A DNA stretch of 64,000 nt. It comes from Graphiopsis chlorocephala (lineage: Eukaryota > Ascomycota > Dothideomycetes > Cladosporiales > Cladosporiaceae). The DNA lies in the NCBI GenBank assembly GCA_022828445.1, contig JAIZZJ010000015.1:558001-622000 (forward strand), read 5' to 3'. The position numbers were made by a program, and so were the translations under genes. Below, piece by piece: positions 20,192 through 30,975 of the stretch (position 1 is the stretch's first letter; each line of letters opens with the position of its first letter). Below the pieces are notes generated by a model. It was not told the origin of the DNA and ran no database searches. It saw nothing but the letters and a program-made list of their open reading frames with translations.

Positions 20192-22420
20192 TCAGCCTGG
20201 TCTGGCAGTATTCTCATGTCGTCCATCGGAAGCTCTACCCCTTCGAGAAACAAGGGTTTCTATGGCATCTCTGTAAGGCGCAATCCTACGAGACTCCGAG
20301 GCTGCGTATTCAAAGTGGATCTCAGGCTCATTTTCGACAAGGAACGCACCACGTAACCTGGTGCGGCGGAGCTGGGGGAGTTGTTTGCTGAGTTGGGTGA
20401 GAACATCTTGCCAATCGTCTTCAGGATCACACAACGAGATGTCCTGCAGGTAAAGGCGGCGTAAAGTGGATTTGTGACGCAAGCACAAATCGATGAGGTA
20501 TTCTGCTTCCACTTCGCAACAGCTCAGGCTGAGCTCGTACAGTTTGGGGAACATCTATGTCTTGGGGAACAAACTCGAGGCGAGAAAAGCGTTCGGGGGC
20601 TTGGTCATCGTCATAACAGTAAACCGCTTCTTGCTCATCATAAGCCGGCCATCGTGGTAGCCCTAGCTTGAGTACGCGCAGGTCGCTGGCTGACGACATA
20701 ACCTTGTACAAGTGGCCCTCCGCGAAGGCAAGCTCGCACTGCGTACGCACTGAGAACATTGTCGGATCTCTAGATTCGGCCTCTCCCGGTTTGTCCTCGA
20801 GGGATTCAACATTTATGAACATCCTGATTCTGCGTATTGGCTGCACAATAGTCTCGAGAACCGGCTGCTCAATCTTCCCTTCCTCTTCCCAGCTTTGTGG
20901 GTCGAGAACTGTTGGAGACACGTGCGCAAGCATGACTGTCCAGTTTTGTGCCAGCCTGCAGTGCAGCCACTGCCACAGAAAGCGTTTGATGAACACCTGC
21001 TTCCCACCAGTCCAGGTCTTGGTAAAGCCTGGTCATAGCTTCTCCAAACGCTGTTCGGTTGGCATGAAAGCGTCGGAAGATATCCATCTGTGAAGCGATG
21101 CTTTGCGTAGCTTTGTGAGTTGGCCGCTGAGTCGTGTAAATACCTTGCGGAAAATGCTGTGATCGTCGAGTAATAGAATATCGGACAGGGAGAGTCGTCG
21201 TAGTAGTGACTTGTGGCGCATGCAGAGGTCGATGAGGTAGTCAGCATGTACTTCGCACTGGCTGAGACTGAGCTCGTAAAGATGAGGATATGTGATATCC
21301 CGTAGCATGGGCTCGAGCTGAGCATACGTGTCTTCGATGTGGTCGTGATAATTCCACTTTGGCAGCTGCAGCTTGAGCACACGCAGGTTGCTAGCTGCTG
21401 ACATGATTTAGTGAGCATGGCCATTCTCAAAGAGGTCAACATACTGCGAGTATATCTGCTCGTAATCGGGTTCGAGTTCATCGGATTCCTCCTCCTCCTC
21501 CTCCTCCTCCTCCTCCTCCTCCTCCTCATCTGGTGCATGTGCTTGCAAGTAAAGCCTCAGCCTGCGTAATGGTTGAAGAAGGGTCTTCAGAGCACGCCAC
21601 TGGTCTCTTCCACACTAATATGTTTGTCAACGATGGCTGGAAAAATTGCCACCAGCGTCAAGCTGTCAAATTTTCTTCCAGACCGATCCGCTGCAATCGC
21701 CACGGAAACGGTTTGAAGGACATTTTCGATCCACCAGTATCGATCACCCTCTGGTCGTGTCATGGCGCTCGCAAACACTCGATTGGCATCCAGTTGGCGA
21801 ATACAATTCCTGTGTGAGGCAACCGTAATCTCGCGCAGTTTCGGACATCCTTCAAAACGGGCACGTAAGCAATCTTCGTCGTATGCTTGCTGCTCAATAA
21901 TGGTCTGGTCGTGGCACAGTGCTTTGAAAACCTCGTACCTTGCTTGACACTCGTTTTCGGGCGGACGAGCTTCTCGCCACCTACGCGCCTGCTCCTCTTC
22001 CGTGCCAGCCCTGAGCTCGCGTGCAGTACATGCTGCCAGGAACTCATAGTTTAACAAGTCCGCCTCGGTCGGTTCTGGGAACGATCTTCTCGCGTCCCAT
22101 TCCTCGAAGTCCACTAACTTGTTGCGATCTGCCATGTAGGACAGCGAACATATGTGCTTGGATAGCTTCGGGTGCGCTGCAATCTCTATGATTGCTCTGA
22201 ATCTGTCGCGATGGTGTTCGAGGGAGACCTCATCGTTGAAATGATCGAGTCCAATAGAAGCCAGCGAAGAGCAAGTTCCACTCATTGCCACGAGCTGAAC
22301 TCAAGAATCCAGATATGAGAATGTCTTATGGAGCAGCTCTGGGGGCAATGTTGGTAGAATCGGCATTGGTGGAGGTTTCATGTACGGAGGCTCCATGTAG
22401 GGAGGGCTCGTTTGGCCTAT
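20192..22420 (-). pseudogene. Degenerate F-box/LRR-type gene (copy 2) with internal duplication
   Basis: The F-box motif LPPELLHKTFSYLD (about 22300-22350) is followed at once by an in-frame TGA. Then comes TCSSLASIGLDHFNDEVSLEHH, parallel to copy 1. A one-base frameshift breaks the frame near 21590, and a TAA follows ENGHAH near 21405. The C-terminal half is present twice. The first copy is about 21040-21790 (ANRVFASAMTR, NLRVLKLQLPKW, HLYELSLSQCEV). The second is about 20190-21090 (ANRTAFGEAMTR, DLRVLKLGLPRW, KLYELSLSCCEV) and carries its own extra-base frameshift near 20550. Several independent lesions support pseudogene status. It is a paralogue of 3637-5170. Confidence 0.7.
21487..21528. 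repeat. (TCC)n trinucleotide microsatellite
   Basis: About 14 uninterrupted TCC units. On the minus strand it encodes a poly-Glu run in the F-box pseudogene. Confidence 0.95.
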
Positions 22421-23116
22421 ATTGATGACAGGAAGCAATGGTGCAGTGGATGTCACTTTGTTGAGTGGATGATTGACAGAGTAGATGACGACCAACACGT
22501 CAAATCGCGTCAAACGTTGTCGCCGCCCAAAGGGTTAGGGTGTCTGTGACACAGGTCTGCGTATGGGGCGGCGTTCTATGCGTTTCACGTCTGTAACACG
22601 TATAGATTCCGAGATGTACGTTGCAGGAGCTCAACATAAGGTCACTCCTTGTATGAAGATGTCTGAAGCCTTCCGACGGCGGATACTGAATCATGACAAA
22701 GTAACGGCCAGGATGGAGATACCTGAAGAAGAGATGAAGAGATACACAGACCTGTGCGTAAGTCAACGGTCTCCGCCAAGTGAACTTGCGGGCGCGAGGG
22801 CGGAGGGCGATTTGACGATTCCACCTTTATCCTGGCCCAAAAAGGAAGGCATTGGCGAGCATGTCGCGATATCGCGTAATCGCTTTCTGTCGCCCCGTTG
22901 TCTGCTGGACCTCATACGTGACTCTGTAACGTGAAAACAAAACATCCAGGACATATTCCTAGCCAGGAGAAGACTCCAATCACCAAACCTCTCGCCTCTC
23001 ATTTCTGGAAATTACTGGATAATTAGTCACACCTGCATACGAGAGCAACTTTGAGCGGAGCGCCTCCAAGTCCCATCTATCTTTCCCCAGGAAACACACC
23101 ACATCACAAAAAAAAG
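22421..23116. other. Intergenic upstream of the mitochondrial carrier gene
   Basis: No convincing gene. A plus-strand open frame at 22563-22934 has no recognisable domain and biased composition. An A-run (AAAAAAAA) lies immediately before the carrier ATG at 23117. Confidence 0.45.
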
Positions 23117-24016
23117 ATGTCCCAAGCACTAGAAGAAGCCAACGTCGGCGTCAACGAGACCTTCAAAGACCTCTTCTCCGGCGCCGTCGGCGGCATCGCC
23201 CAAGTCCTCATCGGCCAGCCCTTCGACATCGTCAAAGTGCGCCTGCAAACCACCACCGCCTACTCCGGCGCCGCCGACTGCGCCACCCAGATCCTCAAAA
23301 AAGAAGGCCCCGCCGCCTTCTACAAAGGCACCCTCACCCCTCTCATCGGCATTGGTGCCTGCGTCTCCGTCCAGTTCGGCGCGTACAACTATGCCCGTCG
23401 CGCGTTCGAGGCGCAGAACTCTGCTTCGGGCAAGGCGATGAGCTATGCGCAGTACTACGCCGCTGGAGCTTTCGCCGGTCTGTCCAACACTTTCCTCTCC
23501 AGCCCCATCGAGCACATCCGCATCCGCTTGCAAACGCAGCCGCACGGCGCAGGCCGCTTGTACGCCGGGCCCATCGACTGCATCAGCAAGCTCGCCGCTT
23601 CGCCCAGCGTGGCAAAAGGCCTCTACCGCGGAACTTCCGTCAACTTGATCCGTGAAGCGCAAGCCTACGGCTCGTGGTTCCTGGCTTTCGAGTACCTGAT
23701 GAACAGCGACGCGGCGCGCAACAACGTGGCTCGCACCGAGATCCCGACGTGGAAGATCGCGGCTTATGGTGCGCTGGCTGGTGAGGCGCTGTGGCTGAGC
23801 TCGTACCCATTTGATGTGGTCAAGTCGAAGATGCAGACGGATGGGTTCGGGGAGAAGCAGAGGTACAAGAGCATGCGGGATGCTTTTGCGCAGACGTTCA
23901 GGCAGGAGGGTTTGGCTGGGTTCTGGAGGGGCATTGGACCAACGCTGTTGAGGGCTGCGCCGGTGAGCGCGGGCACGTTTGCTACGGTTGAGTTGACTAT
24001 GAAGGCGCTTAGTTAG
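23117..24016 (+). CDS. Mitochondrial carrier family protein (YMC1/AmcA-like)
   Basis: An intronless frame of 299 aa from the ATG at 23117; the frame extends upstream only through non-ATG codons. It is built of three ~100-residue repeats, each with the carrier signature after an odd helix: QPFDIVKVRLQT, SPIEHIRIRLQTQ and YPFDVVKSKMQTD. The even-helix motifs GPAAFYKGTLTPL and GLAGFWRGIGPTLLR follow. Six membrane helices in the inner mitochondrial membrane are expected. SPIEHIRIRLQ is typical of the YMC/acylcarnitine-ornithine branch, so an amino-acid or acyl-carnitine type substrate is likely, but it cannot be fixed from sequence. Strong codon bias and GC-rich third positions suggest high expression and create long antisense open frames. 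Confidence 0.92.
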   Translation: MSQALEEANVGVNETFKDLFSGAVGGIAQVLIGQPFDIVKVRLQTTTAYSGAADCATQILKKEGPAAFYKGTLTPLIGIGACVSVQFGAYNYARRAFEAQNSASGKAMSYAQYYAAGAFAGLSNTFLSSPIEHIRIRLQTQPHGAGRLYAGPIDCISKLAASPSVAKGLYRGTSVNLIREAQAYGSWFLAFEYLMNSDAARNNVARTEIPTWKIAAYGALAGEALWLSSYPFDVVKSKMQTDGFGEKQRYKSMRDAFAQTFRQEGLAGFWRGIGPTLLRAAPVSAGTFATVELTMKALS

Positions 24017-24495
24017 ATTTTTGTTGTGAATACGTGGATGGCGGTATCGCCGGTCAAGGGTGTCGAAAATCAGGAAAAGATCACTTGTGCGCTTATAGAT
24101 CACGAGACGACAGCAATGTCATACAATTCGATTTTTTTCCCTTGAGATTGCTACTGGACGACTTGCTATTTACTTTTTGCAATATGCAAGGTCGAACTCG
24201 TCTCGCTTAACGAGCACTTTGCTATTCCAGTTGCACGGGCAGCAGCCACGCATTTGCCTCCGTGCATTTCACATTCTTCGGTGTCATTCTGTCTTCGCAA
24301 GCTGATACTGCGGTTCCAGGTAGCTGGAATTGGCACCTTGTTCACTTTTAGGTGCTGTAAGCCACTGTACACAGTCCCTCGCACGACCGCTCGTGCCTCG
24401 TCTGTCATTCTTTCGTCAAGTGAACAGTCTCGCTCTCTATGCCCACGCGCTGTGTGCCTTAACGTTTCGTTCAAACATCCCCGACATCGTGCCCG
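24017..24495. other. Intergenic, convergent 3' ends
   Basis: Nothing supportable seen between the carrier and the minus-strand conserved unknown gene. Confidence 0.45.
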
Positions 24496-25140
24496 TCAAG
24501 CCGCTGCCCTCACCTCCGCCACGACTCGCGTGACACCTTCCTTGTCGTTTTTGCTAGGCGGCAACTCCCAAACGCGATCAAAGCTCTCGGCATTGGTTTT
24601 GCCGTGACATGGGCAACCTTTGGTTTTGTTGTAATATGAAGCGAGAAGGTCATTGCTCTGGCCCTTGATAGCTTGCTCCAGAGAAGCTTGGTCGGGCTCT
24701 TCAGGCGACACCGGCTCATCATCGTCGTCATCATCTCCATCATCAGGCTCAAGTGGTGGTGGTCTCGCGCTCCCAGAGGGGAAGCGCATCAGGCCAAGGT
24801 CTTCGTCGTTTTCATCGTCGGAAGCGCTGTCAGAAAGTTCGTCTTCGTCTTCCGTATCAAGACCAGGAATTCTGTTGTCTGGTGGTGGCGGTGGTGATCT
24901 GCGTCCCAGTTGGCCGGTTGATGGCTTCTTTTTGAGATCTCCGGTGCCTTGGAACTGCACTGCTTTGGCTCGCTGTGATTTACCGATGTCATGTTCAATC
25001 TCGACTATGCGAAGGCGTAGAGACTCGTAGTGCATGAGGTGACCGACGACGAAGCGCAGGTCGCGGTCTTTTGAGTTGGCTGCCATTTGCAGGCGGCACT
25101 CGGCCGTGTGAGCAAGGCGGTAGACCTCTGGTAGAGACAT
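24496..25140 (-). CDS. Conserved hypothetical protein with acidic centre
   Basis: An intronless 214-aa frame starting at the ATG at 25138-25140 (MSLPEVYRLAHTAECRLQMAA). The N-terminal ~60 residues look helical (LRFVVGHLMHYESLRLRIVEIEHDI). The centre is low complexity, with a proline run (SPPPPPDN) and long Asp/Glu stretches. The C-terminus is ordered again, with GCPCHGKTNAESFDRVWELPP, whose CxCH could bind metal. I do not recognise the family. The helical N-terminus and compositional switch support a real gene. Its promoter faces that of the Sds23-like gene. Confidence 0.7.
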   Translation of the reverse strand: MSLPEVYRLAHTAECRLQMAANSKDRDLRFVVGHLMHYESLRLRIVEIEHDIGKSQRAKAVQFQGTGDLKKKPSTGQLGRRSPPPPPDNRIPGLDTEDEDELSDSASDDENDEDLGLMRFPSGSARPPPLEPDDGDDDDDDEPVSPEEPDQASLEQAIKGQSNDLLASYYNKTKGCPCHGKTNAESFDRVWELPPSKNDKEGVTRVVAEVRAAA

Positions 25141-25984
25141 GTTGGACTGAGTGAGGAAAATGGAGGTAGGTAGTAGAGATCACTTGAGCCTGGTTGAGGG
25201 TGTATTACTAGGACCTCGAAGGTCGGAGGTGCTGTTTCGCGCAATCGCGTGCGTTGGTGTCGCTGCAGACGCTGTTGAGTGTCAGGTATGGCAGGAGTGT
25301 TCGTGTTGTTGGCAAAGTCAATGGGTCGCCACCACAAACAATAGATTTCAGTGTTATTAATCGATGTGAGGTTAAGCTTACGGCCCGTGAGGCAACAACA
25401 ATGACTCTATGGGTGTTTGTCAGCAGGCAGATCGCCCATTCGAGTCACCGCAGTCAGCTGATCTGACTGGTTTCTTGGAAGCAAGGAGGGCTTGAGGAGC
25501 TGGGGAAGTTGATATGCATAGATCTACGTACAGCAATCCTGTTACTATGTTCATATCGACAGGCGCAGTCTCTAGCTCAGATCACACTACCATTGAGAGA
25601 CCACTACAGCTTACTGAACCCCTCTGGCTTAGTACGCCATGCCATCAGGGTCATAGCTCGCGATGGATGTGCTTGCCATCGAGACACAATAATGGGACGG
25701 CCAAAGCTGTACGCAGACTTCATGCGCAAGCACTGTATACGAAGACGAATTAGTGGGGGTGGCTCGCAGCGTGGGTCCGTGGGATGGTGGATGGTGGAGT
25801 AGGGCAGATCAAGCTTGGCGGGCAGCTTGTGCACAGGCATGGGTGTGTGATGAGAGTGTGATACGGATGACAGCTCAGGAAGACTTCTTCAAAGCGGTAT
25901 ATTGTTTGTCGGAGTATCGCATAGCCAGCATTCTTATCCCGCCTATTATCACGTGCACTGGGAAGCATCGCGCCTGAAGTGCCA
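25141..25984. other. Divergent intergenic promoter region
   Basis: 844 bp between the minus-strand unknown gene and the Sds23-like gene. Open frames in it are short and composition-driven. It probably holds the 5' leaders of both genes. Confidence 0.45.
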
Positions 25985-27684
25985 ATGGCACAGCCGATCG
26001 CACCTTCCTCATCCTCGAGGCCGACCTCGTCATCAGGTCACGCCGGCGAAAACGCGAGCCTGAACACCTCTACCACCACATCCTCAAACACACGCGGCCG
26101 CCCTTCTCCCTTGCTGAAGGCATCAGTTGCCTCCTCCGCCATCTCCAGCTCCGCGGCCACTCCCCTCGGCACGCCTCGCTACGACCATTCTCAGTCACCC
26201 GCCGTCTCACATCGCTCGAGCTTCGCCGACAATCTGCGCAACTACCCGCCTTCACCGCGCGCAACAAGAAATCACTCCTTCTCAGGCAGCGCGCTAGCTG
26301 AGCTTCTGATGAATCCTCCTTCCAAGAGCAACGGTGAGGATGCTCGCTTTAAGGGCCGCGACTGGCGCAGCATCCAGGTCAGCGAGATAATCGAGCCGAC
26401 CGAGGTGCGCTTCGTGCAGCTGGACACAAGCATTGAAGAGACGACAAAGCTTTTGGTCAAGTCGGGAGCGCCCAACCTGGTGCTGGTGCGTGAGTCTACC
26501 AAGACCAAGACGGCAGTAGCGACCTTCGACTACTCCGACCTCAATGCATACCTGTTGCTGGTTCTGGGCCTCGCCTTACCGGACGATAGCGCTCAACAGC
26601 TCTCCAACCGAGCTCGTAGTGGTGACGCTATCCCTCTGGCTGACCTCCTCGACCATCTTGGAGCCCGGGAGATGCCCGCCTTCCTTCCTCACACAGCGGA
26701 TCTCACACAAGCAATGGAAGTGCTAGGCGGCGGCTCTCACCGACTGATCATCTGTAAGGAAGGTACATCAGAAGTTGTAGGTATTGTCTCACAGCTCCGG
26801 TTGGTACGATTCTTCTGGGAGAACCATCAGAACTTCTCTGCGACCGAGGCACTATACGCACGCTCACTGCACGAGCTCAGAGCTGGCGCGAAAGAAGTCG
26901 TGTTCATTAATGGCGACCGGCCACTCAAGGAGGCTCTCTTGCTCATGCACAATGAGGGCATCACTAGCTTACCCGTGCTTGACAACCAGAAGAATGTAGT
27001 GGGCAACATCAGCCATGTGGACGTGAAGGTAAGCAAAATGTGCCTCTCCGTTGCAAGTGACATTGATTGACATAGTCTATACAGCTGCTCACGGACAGCT
27101 CCTCCATTCCATTGCTTAGCGATACGTGCATACACTTCATCTCCATCATCCTCTCTGAGCGAGGCGTGAATGACGGCCAGGACTCATACCCAGTCTTCCA
27201 CGTGACACCCATCAGCACTCTCGCTCACACCGTCGCTAAGCTTGTTGCGACACGATCACACCGCATGTGGATCGTTGATCAGCCATCTCCCGCTGGTTCA
27301 GTCCCGCCTAGCCCCGGCTTCCAACCTACAGCGCATCCCTTCAGCGCTCAAGGCTCTCACTTACAAAATTCTCGTCCTCTGACTCTGGACGATCCGACCC
27401 ACGCAACGCCTGGCTCGGCGATCTCAGGCATTGGTCCGGCTGCTGCTGTCACTGCCGCTGCACTTCCCGGCCAGAATATGAGCGGTCGCCTCTCTGGCGT
27501 CATCAGCTTAACCGATGTCCTAAACCTCTTCGCCCGCGCAAGTGGCCTTTCACCAAAGGACCCGGAGGAGGAACGCCAAAGGCGGCGACGTTCTAGCTCG
27601 AGTTCTCTTCGGCCCAGCATGGATAGTCTGCGGAGCAGCATAGATCTGGGTCGCAGTCCGAGCGCTAGTGGAGGAAGAAGGTGA
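25985..27684 (+). CDS. sds23: CBS-domain protein of the Sds23 family
   Basis: Exon 1 is 25985-27028 and exon 2 is 27085-27684, giving 547 aa. The donor is GTAAGC and the acceptor TACAG, and splicing joins SHVDVK to LLTDSSS. The first ~110 residues are Ser/Thr/Pro-rich. CBS-type modules follow: SEIIEPTEVRFVQLDTSIEETTKLLVKSGAPNLVLV, AFLPHTADLTQAMEVLGGGSHRLIICK, FINGDRPLKEALLLMHNEGITSLPVLDN, and YPVFHVTPISTLAHTVAKLVATRSHRMWIVD with SGVISLTDVLNLFARASG. The tail is Arg/Ser-rich. Sds23/Moc1 proteins act in nutrient-responsive cell-cycle control through PP2A/PP1-type phosphatases. The Ser-rich ends would be phosphorylation sites. The length matches fungal homologues. Confidence 0.88.
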
Positions 27685-28268
27685 GAAGTAAGCATGGAAC
27701 ACGATAGTGTGTACAAGCTGTTATATCACAGATGTATTTGATCAGTCTTGGGATTGATTGGACTGAGTTGGTCATACATCTTGACCGCCTGGCTGGGAGA
27801 ACTACAACACTTGAGATCGATGCAAATGGCAACGACGGCGTTCGAGATATGGGTGGCGCAGGCGCACTTCGAAAGGCCGGGTTGGATGACGCAGCGTACA
27901 TAGCGCTTTAGGCGCGAACAATGCGTAAAACTATTGTACCTATGCATCGCATGAGATGGATGTTCTGGTCAAATTTGCGCTCTCTTTCGGGCCTTCAGCC
28001 TTTCATCTCATGGCACGAACGTGTTGTTAGAATGGGGACAACTAATTTAGGCATGTTGGCGTGCCATTGCCGACATCCACCACATTCAAATACTGAAATC
28101 TTGGACAGATATGATGCTGGGATTAAACAAGAAATCAAATATGCATGAAATATTATCACCCGCATATACTGACTTTCATCAACACTCATCACTCTGTACA
28201 CTCAATGTTCATGTTTCTCATAAAATCGTGCGCTCAAGACTCCCAGCACCTCATATTCACCCACTCCC
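27685..28268. other. Intergenic
   Basis: A convergent 3' region between the Sds23-like and ABM-like genes. No feature seen. Confidence 0.45.
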
Positions 28269-28925
28269 TCACTCCAGCGCCTGCATCATAACCACATGAT
28301 GCATCTCAATCGCCTTCGCCTCCCCCCTCAACAACCCAATATTCTCCTTGAAAGTCTGCGTCTCCCTAAAGCTCATATGCGCCTCTTTGCTCGTCCATCC
28401 AATCGCTATCACAGCAGCCTTCCCCTTCACACCCTTGTACTCAACCTCCTCGTGCGTAATCCCATACGCTCCACCCACGTACCCCGCAGCCGAAGCCTCC
28501 TTCTCCAACCATTCGCCCGCTTTCGCCGCATTGCTCTTCCAGTCAGCGCCAGGCTCGCCCTCGCAGTAGAACGTCGCGATCTCGGTCACAGGTGCTTTGA
28601 GCGCTGTGTCCAGCGCACCAGCGGGCTCGAAATCGATGTGGAAGATGTCTGCGGGGCCGGCCATGATGGTTGCGCAGCGCTGGAGGTGCGGCGTGTAGGC
28701 GGCCGAGGCGATGAAGGTTTCGTGGTCGCTGCGCGAGTTCCAATTGAAGAGCATTTGAAGTACCTCTGGGGACTCGACTTGCGTGCCGAAGTGCATTTCT
28801 TGGAAGCCGGGCTGTTGGCGGAGAGTGGAGGCTACGGAGGCGACGACGGCGGCGCCGGGGTTGGAGGGGTCGCCTATGGAGGTCCCTGGGAGGAGGGGGA
28901 TGAGGGCGATTTCGGTCGTGGGCAT
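28269..28925 (-). CDS. ABM-like dimeric alpha/beta-barrel protein
   Basis: An intronless 218-aa frame starting MPTTEIALIPLLPG at 28925 and ending HHVVMMQALE. Two halves of similar layout are visible. Each has a beta strand, a helix, a W/F-rich middle (LQMLFNWNSRSDHETFIAS; AVIAIGWTSKEAHMSFRET) and a final strand, as in antibiotic-biosynthesis monooxygenase or EthD-type ferredoxin-like folds. No catalytic residue can be assigned. The product is cytosolic, with no signal peptide. Function is unknown; it may be a small-molecule oxygenase or stress protein. Confidence 0.75.
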   Translation of the reverse strand: MPTTEIALIPLLPGTSIGDPSNPGAAVVASVASTLRQQPGFQEMHFGTQVESPEVLQMLFNWNSRSDHETFIASAAYTPHLQRCATIMAGPADIFHIDFEPAGALDTALKAPVTEIATFYCEGEPGADWKSNAAKAGEWLEKEASAAGYVGGAYGITHEEVEYKGVKGKAAVIAIGWTSKEAHMSFRETQTFKENIGLLRGEAKAIEMHHVVMMQALE

Positions 28926-30075
28926 TTTGGCGGTTGGGGGGTGGTGGTGATTGTGTAGTATGGAGGTTCTCGCTGGTGAAGGTTGTAAGTGTAGATTTAA
29001 GGTTGAAGCAAACTATTTGTAGTCGGACGATGTTTGGGAGAGAGGAGTATATATGTTGATTACACCTTCCCACTTCCCACTTTCGGTAACTGAGCTTCGT
29101 AACAAGCACAGCAGGTGAGGCTGAAGACGAGAAAAAGATGGCCTAGTGGTCTCCCCTAGGTGGATCTTGCGATATCGTCTTTCAGCTCTCTCCATCGCTA
29201 TCAGAGTCTAGAGACATTTTCGTGTCGCCTTACCATCACGTCTCAACCTTCTTGTCGTTTCTTGCCATTCGTGTTTCAGTCTTGTGTGTTTGGACAGAGC
29301 TCGCTAAACCCACCCACCCCGCGTTCGTCATCGACCCACTGACGAAGAGTCGGACAATAGATGGACCGGGAAATGGCCAGCAATCGTGTGAACGATTGGA
29401 CTCAAGTTCATGTACGCTTTGTCAATGTATCAGGATTGACATTCAGTCTTACTACCACCTTGAGCGACGGATAAGATGCTGTCATCGAAGTGAAATCTGA
29501 CTTCCAATGTCGAGCCATATCGGATCGTTAAGAGACTGTTAGCGATCTCAACAATTGCAAAAGACTGACTATCAATCCATTGCGATCAACCAACAGCGTT
29601 GCTCGCTACCTTAAATAGCAGACTTTGCTCCAAAAACGACGGCTAGCTTTGACGCAACCTGCTAGTATTGATCCTACTCCACTCCCAGATGCTGAGTCCC
29701 GAAAGATGGAGGGCAGCGAATGCCATTTAGGCTTACTGTTTAGGGTAAGTATTAAGATCTTTTCGTTTTCGTTTTCCTTTGTCGTGCTATCGAGCAATTC
29801 GATGCGAAGGTCAAGGCATATGCTCTGATAAAGTACCGCCAACAAGTAAACGATGCTACACCGTGATGTCTTGGCACCTCCTTCAGGTCGTGCAAGTCCG
29901 AATGCGGCAGGCTGTGTGCCGATCTCGGGACGCTGAACAAAATCCACGTTGGGCTTGCTCCTGCGACCAAGGACGCGCGATTGCATACACATTGGAATTG
30001 ACGACTGAAACACGAACGCTGAGGAACCAAAACGACCCTCTTGCGATATCGACTGATTCTTGACATCTCACTGGT
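28926..30075. other. 1.15-kb divergent intergenic region
   Basis: It holds the 5' flanks of the ABM-like and RWD genes, with a TATA-like GTATATATG near 29048. No convincing coding sequence. Confidence 0.45.
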
Positions 30076-30975
30076 ATGGTTGTCACAGGGGGGCTGCAGC
30101 ATGTATTGCCCAAAGACTTGATGGCCATGCAGCTGGGCCAGATCGACCTGCTTATGGCCATGTATACACCTGATGATGCTGTATCGATTGAAGCTTCCTC
30201 ACTTGACTTGGTCGAGAATTTGAGAGAGTGGTGCGATGGAAGCGAGGACGCCGTCCCGAGCATCTCGGATTCGAGTATTGACATTCTGCTCAATCTGGAT
30301 CTGTCTGACATGGACAGTCTTGCTGGAGACAATCCGAGGCCTGTCCAACTCAGTCTCACTATACCTCTCAAATTTGAGGGCCAACTGGAGATGGATCCTC
30401 CAGCTATCAAGGCAAGATTGCAGCAACCGGCGTGGATGAGCAAGACCCAGGTGGCGCAACTGAACATGGATCTGCCCGAAGAAGACATTCTGACAGTCAT
30501 TGAACATGTCAAAGAAGCTGCACTTGAGTACTCAGCTCAATCCACTCAAGCTCCAGCGGAAGCGAATGGTCTTGCACCACTAGTACGAGCATGGTTCTAC
30601 TTCCCATCCATCAGCACTCGCGCCAAGCGTGACGACTTGATTAACTTCGCTCCTACATACGGCCTGACAGGCTTCTTGATGGCTGGCAAACCCGGCATCC
30701 TGTGTCTCGAAGGCGAATCAATAGCCATTGACGATTTCATGAAGTTCATCAAAACGGACAGCTGGGGCGACATTCCATCTCAACACAAGAAGGTGAGCGA
30801 ACGCTACAGACAGACAGATTCGGATTTGGTAAGAGTCTTCGGCGGCATGGAAGAGATCACAGAGACAGTCGGTGAGCGGCGAGGAGAAAGAGCCAATCGC
30901 AGCGACATGAAGGCTTTGGAATTGTGGCTGGTTGAGAGAGGCCTGGGAGTAGCTTTTGGCAATGTGTTCATGTGA
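30076..30975 (+). CDS. RWD domain / DUF1115 protein (RWDD2-like)
   Basis: A single frame of 299 aa. The N-terminal RWD-like domain begins LMAMQLGQIDLLMAMY and includes LSLTIPLKFEGQL, LDL..EDIL and PPAIKARLQQPAWMS. The C-terminal DUF1115-type domain has RAWFYFPSISTRAKRDDLINFAPTYGLTGFLMAGKPGILCLEG and ends LERGLGV-AFGNVFM. This architecture matches RWDD2 proteins and the PRP3 C-terminus. The ATG at 30076 is used, but the ATGs at 30121 (MAMQLGQ) or an upstream exon are possible starts. Molecular function is unknown in the family; a protein-interaction role is likely. Confidence 0.82.
   Translation: MVVTGGLQHVLPKDLMAMQLGQIDLLMAMYTPDDAVSIEASSLDLVENLREWCDGSEDAVPSISDSSIDILLNLDLSDMDSLAGDNPRPVQLSLTIPLKFEGQLEMDPPAIKARLQQPAWMSKTQVAQLNMDLPEEDILTVIEHVKEAALEYSAQSTQAPAEANGLAPLVRAWFYFPSISTRAKRDDLINFAPTYGLTGFLMAGKPGILCLEGESIAIDDFMKFIKTDSWGDIPSQHKKVSERYRQTDSDLVRVFGGMEEITETVGERRGERANRSDMKALELWLVERGLGVAFGNVFM

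Noticed and set aside
22563..22934. Plus-strand open frame upstream of the carrier gene
   Set aside because: No domain, no plausible splice partners, and it sits in the presumed promoter.
23129..24103. 324-codon minus-strand open frame opposite the mitochondrial carrier
   Set aside because: Arg/Ala/Gly-rich antisense shadow produced by GC-rich third positions of a clear carrier gene.
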